Assembly (NCBI GenBank): GCA_023421875.1 | Contig: JAEZSM010000069.1 | Span: 1-15,199, forward strand | DNA: 15,199 bases | Reading direction: 5' to 3' | From: Spirochaetota bacterium | GTDB lineage: Bacteria; Spirochaetota; Spirochaetia; Treponematales; Rectinemataceae | Part shown: positions 7,297-12,983 of the stretch, piece after piece | Numbering within the stretch: the first letter of the stretch is position 1 | Layout of the letters: each line of letters opens with the position of its first letter | Notes under the pieces: model-generated | The model's database searches: none | The model's input: the letters and a program-made list of their open reading frames with translations, nothing else | What the model was told of the DNA's origin: nothing | Program-made: the position numbers and the translations under genes

Positions 7297-8518
7297 GACG
7301 AAGCTCAGCTCCCGGCCAAAGATAGAACTATTCCGCGAAGCCAAGGCCTTGGGAGAAGCTATGTCCGTCAAGGTATCCCCCGCTGCCAAGGCTAGCCCAG
7401 AAAAGGGCGCTTCCGCCTCGGATGCTGCGCTGAAGGATCGGAACAAGGCCCGCGCCCAAGCCTGGGCGTTTCTGGAACGCAGTTCCGCCCGGCGCGAAAC
7501 GGGACTTCCCGGAACATCCGGAACTGCTGCATCGAAGCTTGTGGGCAGGCGCGGCGATGGTGAATTCGCAGCAAAAGCCGGGGTCGGGCGATCGGTCAAG
7601 GCCAAGGATCCTGCCAAAGAGGAAGGCGGTGGCCTTCTCGTTCTTGCCAGGACGAGTGAGCAGACCAGGCAGAAGCCGAAAAAACTCTATGACCAGAAAG
7701 CCGCTTCCTTGGGCAAGCAGGCTGCGGCCAGAGAAAAGGCGGCCAGGAAAAAGGGCAAGAGCGAGAACGCCAGGCTCGTCCTGGCATTCATGCTGCTCAT
7801 CGGCCTCGGCGCCGGTCTCTATGCATCCCTTCCGCAGGTTACCAGGGTCAAGGCTGTGAGTGTCGAGGGAATGAAGAACGTCCTGCAGAAGGAGATTCTC
7901 GACGCCCTGTCGCTCAGCGAAGCAATCAATCTCATCAACGCCGACATTCCCGCCATGGAGGCCAGCATACTGGCCAATCCCAAGGTGGCTTCGGTGAGTA
8001 TAGGCAGGGCCTTTCCCGACAAGCTCGTGGTTAAGCTCCAGGAGCGCAGGGCTGTAGCCTGTGTCCTCATCACCGAAGAACTGGGTACCCGCTCCATAGC
8101 ACTGGACAGAGAAGGCGTAGCTTTTGCCTATATGGACAGCATCGCCTCGCCGGGCAAGCTTCCCGTGCTGTCGGGCATACGCTTCGAGCGCTTCAGCCCG
8201 GGGCAGAGCCTGCCCGAGTATCTCAAACCTCTTTTAAAAGATATAGCCGAATTGTCCGAACTGAGTCCTTCGCCCCTGGAAGCCTTTTCGGAAATACGCA
8301 TAGAAAAAATCTCCGAATCCGAGGCGGAGCTGCTTCTCTATCCCTCGGGCAAGACAGTCCCTGTCCGAATGCCGGCCAGGCTTACTCGTGCGAGCCTGGG
8401 ATCGGCCTTGCTGGTCCTGGATATTCTCGCCGGCAGACAGGGAGCTGAAAAGATCGAAGAGATCGATTTCCGCACGGGTACCATCGTGTACAGAAGCAAG
8501 GAGGCACAAGCTGGCTGA
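7289..8518 (+). CDS. ftsQ: FtsQ/DivIB-type division protein with long cytoplasmic extension (409 aa)
   Basis: FtsQ is a bitopic divisome protein that binds FtsL/FtsB. Here a single membrane segment lies at about residues 161-181 (ARLVLAFMLLIGLGAGLYAS). It is followed by a POTRA domain beginning at about 185 (VTRVKAVSVEGMKNVLQKEI) with the typical NPKVASVSIGRAFPDKLVVKLQERRAVA, and then the FtsQ domain to the end. ATG 7289 is favoured by GGAGG eight bases upstream and an 8-base overlap with the ftsW stop; an upstream frame from 7217 lies inside ftsW and is unlikely. The odd part is the N-terminal tail of about 160 residues, rich in Lys, Ala, Arg and Ser, probably disordered. E. coli FtsQ has only some 25 residues there. 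Confidence 0.92.
   Translation: MSETKLSSRPKIELFREAKALGEAMSVKVSPAAKASPEKGASASDAALKDRNKARAQAWAFLERSSARRETGLPGTSGTAASKLVGRRGDGEFAAKAGVGRSVKAKDPAKEEGGGLLVLARTSEQTRQKPKKLYDQKAASLGKQAAAREKAARKKGKSENARLVLAFMLLIGLGAGLYASLPQVTRVKAVSVEGMKNVLQKEILDALSLSEAINLINADIPAMEASILANPKVASVSIGRAFPDKLVVKLQERRAVACVLITEELGTRSIALDREGVAFAYMDSIASPGKLPVLSGIRFERFSPGQSLPEYLKPLLKDIAELSELSPSPLEAFSEIRIEKISESEAELLLYPSGKTVPVRMPARLTRASLGSALLVLDILAGRQGAEKIEEIDFRTGTIVYRSKEAQAG
8498..8513 (+). promoter_or_regulatory. ftsA: Shine-Dalgarno and CTG start codon of ftsA
   Basis: AAGGAGG at 8498-8504 is followed after six bases by CTG at 8511-8513, in frame with ftsA. No ATG, GTG or TTG occurs in this frame between the Shine-Dalgarno and the essential FtsA nucleotide-binding motif. 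The CTG lies in the overlap CTGGCTGA with the ftsQ stop (TGA 8516-8518). This mirrors the ATG-type 8-base overlaps at three other junctions in the operon. CTG is therefore the most likely initiation codon. Confidence 0.75.
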
Positions 8519-9758
8519 TTCTTTTATCGTCGGTCTTGATATCGGCACAACATCGACCCGGGCAGTGGTCGGAGATTTTAACGAAGAAGACCAACTCGAG
8601 ATCATCGGCGTAGGCGTCGCGCCTTCGACCGGATTGCGCAGAGGGGTAGTGCTCAACATCGAGGCGACCCTCTCCTCGGTCAGCGCGGCCATCGAGTCCG
8701 CGGAACTCATGTCGGGCCGGGAGATACACTCCTGCGTCATGGGTGTTTCCGGCGCAAACGTCGAATGCCTCAACTCCAAGGGCGTCGTGGCCGTGGCCGG
8801 GAAGGGCAGGGAGATCACCGCCGAGGACATCGCCCGGGTCCACGAGGCTGCCAAGGCAGTCTCCATCCCCATGGACAGGGAGATCCTCCATGTCATTCCC
8901 CAGGTCTACTCGGTAGATACCCAAAAGGGCATCAGAGATCCGCTGCACATGATGGGCGTCCGCCTGGAATCCGAGGTACACATCGTCACCACCTCGGTCA
9001 CCACCAGCCAGAATATGGCGAAGTGCGTGAACAGGGCGGGCTACAAACCCGAGCGCCGCATCCTAGGCTGCCTCGCTGCCTCCAGGGCGGTGCTTTCGGA
9101 TGATGAAAGAGATTTAGGATGTCTACTTTTAGATATAGGTGGCGGGACTTCTGACCTCATGGTCTTCAAGGAAGGGGCCCCCTGGTATACAGCCGCCATT
9201 CCGGCGGGAGGCATGCAGGTCACCAACGACATCTCCATCATGCTCAGCGTGCTCATGGACTCGGCGGAGCGGCTGAAGCGTGAGGCGGCTTCTTGTTGGT
9301 TGGAGTCGGTGGATGCCGACGAGCTCATCGTGGTGCCGGGGATCGGGGGCAGGGAGCCTACGGAGATTCCCCGCCGCAAGCTCTGCGCTATCGTGCAGCC
9401 CCGTATGGAGGAAATCTTCCTCATGGCCAAGGAGAAGCTGGAAAAGGCCGGCTGGCTCAAGGAAGTCAAGGCAGGCGTCGTGCTCACCGGCGGCGCTTCG
9501 CTAATGGCCGGTGCCAGCGAACTCGCCCAGTCGGTATTCGGGATGCCCGTTCATCTAGGCTCACCGCCGGTAATCGGCGGGCTGGAGAGCGAGTACAGGA
9601 ATCCCGGTTTCGCGACTGCTGTGGGCCTTGTGCTTCTGGATGCGGACGCGCGTATCGCCGCCGATCCCTCCAGGGTCCAGCAGGCATCCCGCAAGGACAA
9701 GAAAAGTGCATCCAGTCTGGGAAAGGTTCTCGGCTGGATCAAGGATAAGTTTATTTAA
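8511..9758 (+). CDS. ftsA: FtsA, actin-like membrane anchor for FtsZ (415 aa, CTG start)
   Basis: FtsA is an actin-fold ATP-binding protein that tethers FtsZ to the membrane and recruits the divisome. Phosphate-1 motif IVGLDIGTTSTRAVV is at residues 6-20, phosphate-2 LLLDIGGGTSDLMVF at 205-219, and the adenine motif GVVLTGGASLMAG at 322-334. The FtsA-specific 1C domain lies at about 90-170. The C-terminus SLGKVLGWIKDKFI (402-415) is a typical amphipathic membrane-targeting helix after a charged linker. Read from CTG, the protein begins (M)ADSFIVGLD, exactly where FtsA proteins normally begin. The next in-frame GTG (8565-8567) would cut into the ATP site, and upstream in-frame sequence offers only an ATG far inside ftsQ (8388). 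The gene overlaps ftsQ by eight bases and is followed by ftsZ after 50 bases. Confidence 0.95.
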   Translation: MADSFIVGLDIGTTSTRAVVGDFNEEDQLEIIGVGVAPSTGLRRGVVLNIEATLSSVSAAIESAELMSGREIHSCVMGVSGANVECLNSKGVVAVAGKGREITAEDIARVHEAAKAVSIPMDREILHVIPQVYSVDTQKGIRDPLHMMGVRLESEVHIVTTSVTTSQNMAKCVNRAGYKPERRILGCLAASRAVLSDDERDLGCLLLDIGGGTSDLMVFKEGAPWYTAAIPAGGMQVTNDISIMLSVLMDSAERLKREAASCWLESVDADELIVVPGIGGREPTEIPRRKLCAIVQPRMEEIFLMAKEKLEKAGWLKEVKAGVVLTGGASLMAGASELAQSVFGMPVHLGSPPVIGGLESEYRNPGFATAVGLVLLDADARIAADPSRVQQASRKDKKSASSLGKVLGWIKDKFI

Positions 9759-9808
9759 GCCCGCCTGAGCGCGGTTAACAGCCCCTTACCGGGGCGAGGG
9801 AGGCTACT
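9759..9808 (+). promoter_or_regulatory. ftsA-ftsZ intergenic leader with small GC hairpin and strong ribosome-binding site
   Basis: These 50 bases form the largest gap between mraZ and xerD. GCCCC (9781-9785) and GGGGC (9791-9795) can pair around loop TTACC. GAGGGAGG (9796-9803) follows at once and is an excellent Shine-Dalgarno five bases before the ftsZ ATG. A second, weaker pairing is CCGC (9761-9764) with GCGG (9771-9774). No T-tract follows, so a terminator is unlikely. The stem might protect or mark a processed 5' end, or tune ftsZ translation; that is inference. No convincing promoter is seen here. Confidence 0.45.
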
Positions 9809-11008
9809 ATGGCTATTGAAATTATCGATGACGAAGGCGCTGTCAATCCAACCGTGATCAAGGTGATAGGAGCCGGCGGCGGAGGCTCCAACGCAGTGAA
9901 CAGAATGATCGCTACGGGCGTCAAGAGTGTCCAGTTTATCGCGGTCAATACGGATCTCCAGGATCTGGAGCGTTCCAAGGCCGAGATCAAGCTGGGTGTC
10001 GGTACCAAGCTCACCAAGGGCCTGGGCGCCGGCGGAAAGCCCGAGGTGGGAGAAAAGGCCGCCATGGAGGACAGAGAGATAATCGAGCAGTCACTCCGGG
10101 GCGCCGACATGGTTTTCGTCACCACAGGCCTAGGCGGCGGCACCGGCACGGGCTCGGCGCCGATCATCGCCCAGACTGCCCGGGACCTGGGTGCCCTTAC
10201 GGTGGCGGTGGTCACCAAGCCCTTTGCCTTCGAAGGCAAGGTAGTGGGCAGGATCGCCGAGGAAGGTCTGGACAAGCTCAGGCAGGCGGTGGATACGGTC
10301 ATCGTCATTCCCAATCAAAATCTACTTAAGGTTGTCGACAAAAAGACACCAATCAAGCAGGCATTCCTCCTAGCCGATGACGTGCTCAGGCAGGGAGTCC
10401 AGGGCATCTCAGATCTTATAACCCTCGCAGGGGATATCAACATCGACTTTGCCGACGTGCGCACGGTCATGCAGGGTCAGGGTGACGCGATCATGGGGAT
10501 CGGCGTCGGCTCGGGCGAGACGAGGGCGATCGACGCGGCCAATAAGGCGGTCAACAATCCCCTGCTTGAGGATGCCAAAATCGAAGGCGCCCGCAACGTC
10601 CTGGTCAATGTCACCGGCGGCGAGGACTTTTCCCTGGTGGAATACCAGGAGATCGTCGATTACATCACCGAAAAAGCCGATGATGACGCCCACATCATCG
10701 CCGGCTTTGTCACCGATCCGAAGATCGAGGACGAGGTAAGAGTGACGGTGATTGCCACCGGCTTTGGTTCTCTCAGGCAACAGAGTATGAGCGATATGGC
10801 CAGGGCTGCCTTACGGAACAGGCCCGAGATCCGCAAGCCCACGAGCGACTACGTATCGCCCAAGGACTTCGAGCTCTTCGGCGAAAACAGTCCGGTCCAG
10901 GTAAAGGGCTATAGCTTCGAGAACCCCGCCGAGGGCGACGAGCTGGATATACCGACTATTCTGCGTGAAAAGAAATTCGGCGCCGAGAGGGTGGGAGCCA
11001 AGTTTTGA
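9809..11008 (+). CDS. ftsZ: FtsZ, tubulin-like division GTPase (399 aa)
   Basis: FtsZ assembles GTP-dependent protofilaments into the Z-ring. Motifs in order: [17 protein letters not shown] (17-33), VNTDLQDL (46-53), the tubulin signature [12 protein letters not shown] (107-118), PNQNLL (168-173), and the T7 synergy loop [13 protein letters not shown] (209-221), which supplies the catalytic Asp residues. [21 protein letters not shown] (299-319) closes the core. A linker of about 55 residues leads to the C-terminal peptide [13 protein letters not shown] (377-389), the site for FtsA binding, and a basic tail follows. ATG 9809 has GAGGGAGG five bases upstream. The stop overlaps the next gene's TTG start (TTGA, 11005-11008), tying ftsZ to xerD. 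Confidence 0.99.
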   Translation: MAIEIIDDEGAVNPTVIKVIGAGGGGSNAVNRMIATGVKSVQFIAVNTDLQDLERSKAEIKLGVGTKLTKGLGAGGKPEVGEKAAMEDREIIEQSLRGADMVFVTTGLGGGTGTGSAPIIAQTARDLGALTVAVVTKPFAFEGKVVGRIAEEGLDKLRQAVDTVIVIPNQNLLKVVDKKTPIKQAFLLADDVLRQGVQGISDLITLAGDINIDFADVRTVMQGQGDAIMGIGVGSGETRAIDAANKAVNNPLLEDAKIEGARNVLVNVTGGEDFSLVEYQEIVDYITEKADDDAHIIAGFVTDPKIEDEVRVTVIATGFGSLRQQSMSDMARAALRNRPEIRKPTSDYVSPKDFELFGENSPVQVKGYSFENPAEGDELDIPTILREKKFGAERVGAKF

Positions 11009-11883
11009 CCGACCTGGGAACCCGCTACAGGGCTCACCTGCTCCTGGTGAGAAAGCGTTCGGCCCTCACCGTTGAAAGCTACCTGCGAGAGCTTGATGCT
11101 CTCGAGGAGTTTCTTTCCGGGCAGGGCAAAAATCCTCGGGAAGCTGACGGAGAAGATCTTTTGTCCTTCCTGGTCTACAGGCAGCGCAAGGGTCTTTCCA
11201 GAACGACTATGGCCAGGCTCGTGGCGAGCCTTCACTCCCTGTACAAGTTCATGAAGATGGAAGGTCTGCGCCGGGACGATCCTTCCCAGCTCATCCGTAC
11301 TCCCCGGCAGGAACGGGCGCTTCCCGAGGTGCTGCAGCCCGAGGAGGTGGACAGGTTCCTGGCCAGCATCGATCTTTCCACGCCCAACGGGCTCAGGGAC
11401 AGGGCTCTGTTCGAACTTATCTATTCCTGCGGCCTGAGGATCTCCGAGGCTGCTTCGCTGAGCTTCGACCGGCTTTACATGGAAGAAAAACTCCTGCGGG
11501 TCCTGGGCAAGCGCAAAAAGGAGAGGATCATCCCCTTCGGCGACGACGCCCACTACTGGCTGGGGCGATATCTCAAGGAGGGCAGGCCCTCTCTGGAAAA
11601 GAAAAGAAAGACCGACCTGGTCTTTCTCAACCAGGAAGGGGAGGGAATTTCCCGCAAGGGCATCTGGAAGCGGTTCTCGGGCATCAGGAGCGTGGCGGGA
11701 GTGTCGGCGAAGGTTCATACCTTCAGGCACAGCTTCGCCACCCATCTTTTAGCCGGAGGCGCCGATCTGAGAACGGTGCAGGAGCTGTTGGGGCACAGCG
11801 ATATCTCCACCACCCAGATCTATACCCACATAGAAGAGGATGCCCTGCAGAGCTACCACCGGGAATATTTTCCCCGGAGCTAG
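11005..11883 (+). CDS. xerD: XerD-type site-specific tyrosine recombinase (292 aa)
   Basis: This is a tyrosine recombinase of the Xer family, which resolves chromosome dimers at a dif site near the end of replication. The N-terminal SAM-like core-binding domain covers about 1-100. The catalytic residues are all visible: Arg145 ([10 protein letters not shown]), a Lys in [10 protein letters not shown] (168-177), His238 and Arg241 ([12 protein letters not shown]), His264 (LLGHSDIS) and Tyr273 (TTQIYTH). [18 protein letters not shown] and [14 protein letters not shown] are closer to E. coli XerD than XerC as I remember them, so I use that symbol with some caution. It starts at TTG 11005, overlapping ftsZ by four bases with GGGAG seven bases upstream. 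Full catalytic set, length and operon setting argue for housekeeping Xer rather than a phage integrase. Confidence 0.88.
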   Translation: MTDLGTRYRAHLLLVRKRSALTVESYLRELDALEEFLSGQGKNPREADGEDLLSFLVYRQRKGLSRTTMARLVASLHSLYKFMKMEGLRRDDPSQLIRTPRQERALPEVLQPEEVDRFLASIDLSTPNGLRDRALFELIYSCGLRISEAASLSFDRLYMEEKLLRVLGKRKKERIIPFGDDAHYWLGRYLKEGRPSLEKKRKTDLVFLNQEGEGISRKGIWKRFSGIRSVAGVSAKVHTFRHSFATHLLAGGADLRTVQELLGHSDISTTQIYTHIEEDALQSYHREYFPRS

Positions 11884-11901
11884 CGTTTTTCATGGCGTAT
11901 C

Positions 11902-11963
11902 GAGGAGGTTTTGGAAGCATGAATCCCGGGACGGCGCGTTCACATCTGCGGAGGATGAGAATG
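11902..11963 (+). promoter_or_regulatory. dprA: Two tandem ribosome-binding sites and starts for dprA
   Basis: GAGGAGG at 11902-11908 lies ten bases before ATG 11919, and GGAGG at 11950-11954 lies six bases before ATG 11961. Both ATGs are in frame with dprA, differing by 14 codons. A third in-frame ATG at 11892 has no good Shine-Dalgarno. Sequence alone does not decide between the first two; the upstream one has the longer Shine-Dalgarno, the downstream one the better spacing. Confidence 0.5.
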
Positions 11964-12983
11964 AAACAGTGGAAAAATCCCCGTATTCTCGCGCTCTTTC
12001 AGGATTCCTGCCTCGATCCCCAGCCGAGGGCCCCCGGCGGTAAAACCGGATTGCAGACACTGGCCATAGCGCGGATGGACTTTTTGCGAAGCCACGAAAA
12101 GCTTCTTCTGTCCAGGGCGGTCGACGCTCTCGAAGCGCTTGCCGCCTTGGAGCTGCGAGAGCTCGAGGGAATAATCCTGCGCTCTCTGAATAGTGAAGTC
12201 TGGAATCCGGCCGCCTGTATCGAAAGGGCCAGGAGGGACGAGGAATTCCTGGAACGCAGGGGCGTTGTTTTCATGAAGGCCGAGGACCCCGGGTATCCGC
12301 CTCAGCTCAGGGAGACCTACAGGCCACCCTTCGGCCTCTATGTGCGGGGAAGGCTGCCCGACCCATCGAAGCCCTGCATTGCCCTAGTGGGCACGAGGGC
12401 TGCCACGGGCCGAGGCTTGAGAGCCGCCTTCTGTCTGGCTGAGGAGCTTTCCGCCAAGGGTATCCCGGTAGTCTCGGGCTTGGCCTTGGGCATCGACTCG
12501 GCGGCGCACAGAGGCGCTCTCTCTGGCAGGGCCAAGACCTTGGCCGTCCTGCCCGGCGGCATGGACTCGGTCTATCCCGCTTCCAACCGGAGCCTGGCGG
12601 CCAGAATTCTCGACGAGGGGGGCTGCCTAGTGACGGAGAATCCCCCGGAAACGCAGATCAGGCGCTACCGCTTTCCCGAGCGCAATAGAATCATCGCCGG
12701 ACTGGCTCGATCCTGCGTGGTCGTCGAGGCGCCGGAGGGATCGGGAGCCCTTATAACCGCCGAGCACGCGTTGAGCGAAGGGCGGGACGTTTTTGTGCAC
12801 CGGGCCTGCCTCGGCGGAAGCAGAAATTCCGGCTGTGCAGCGCTGCTCGAGCAGGGTGCCATTGCGGTGGCCAAAGCGTGCGATGTTTTCGCCGAATGGG
12901 CTTCCTGCGGCGGCAGGAGTCCGGCATTTGCCACCGTCGGCAGAAAAGAGGACCAGAAAGAGGAGATGAAACTACATGGCTGA
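11919..12983 (+). CDS. dprA: DprA/Smf, DNA-processing protein (354 aa)
   Basis: DprA binds incoming single-stranded DNA and loads RecA during transformation; many bacteria not known to be transformable also keep it. The Rossmann-like core shows IALVGTRAATGRG (154-166), VSGLALGIDSAAHRGAL (185-201), AVLPGGMDSVYPASNRSL (209-226), RFPERNRIIAGLA (251-263), GALITAEHALSEGRDVF (276-292) and GSRNSGCAALLEQGA (300-314). After about residue 325 only a short polar tail follows, so the C-terminal winged-helix (DML1-like) domain of many DprA proteins appears missing. The first 45 residues do not look like usual DprA; similarity seems to begin near LQTLAIARMDFL (45-56). Start 11919 is one of two plausible choices. 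The end overlaps topA in ATGGCTGA. Confidence 0.93.
   Translation: MNPGTARSHLRRMRMKQWKNPRILALFQDSCLDPQPRAPGGKTGLQTLAIARMDFLRSHEKLLLSRAVDALEALAALELRELEGIILRSLNSEVWNPAACIERARRDEEFLERRGVVFMKAEDPGYPPQLRETYRPPFGLYVRGRLPDPSKPCIALVGTRAATGRGLRAAFCLAEELSAKGIPVVSGLALGIDSAAHRGALSGRAKTLAVLPGGMDSVYPASNRSLAARILDEGGCLVTENPPETQIRRYRFPERNRIIAGLARSCVVVEAPEGSGALITAEHALSEGRDVFVHRACLGGSRNSGCAALLEQGAIAVAKACDVFAEWASCGGRSPAFATVGRKEDQKEEMKLHG

Noticed and set aside
10909..11745. A 278-codon open frame on the minus strand opposite ftsZ/xerD
   Set aside because: It is a shadow of the xerD codon pattern, with no recognisable domain.
11005..11883. The tyrosine recombinase as an integrase of a mobile element
   Set aside because: It overlaps ftsZ, has XerD-like length and motifs, and there are no att-like repeats, phage genes or base-composition shift around it.
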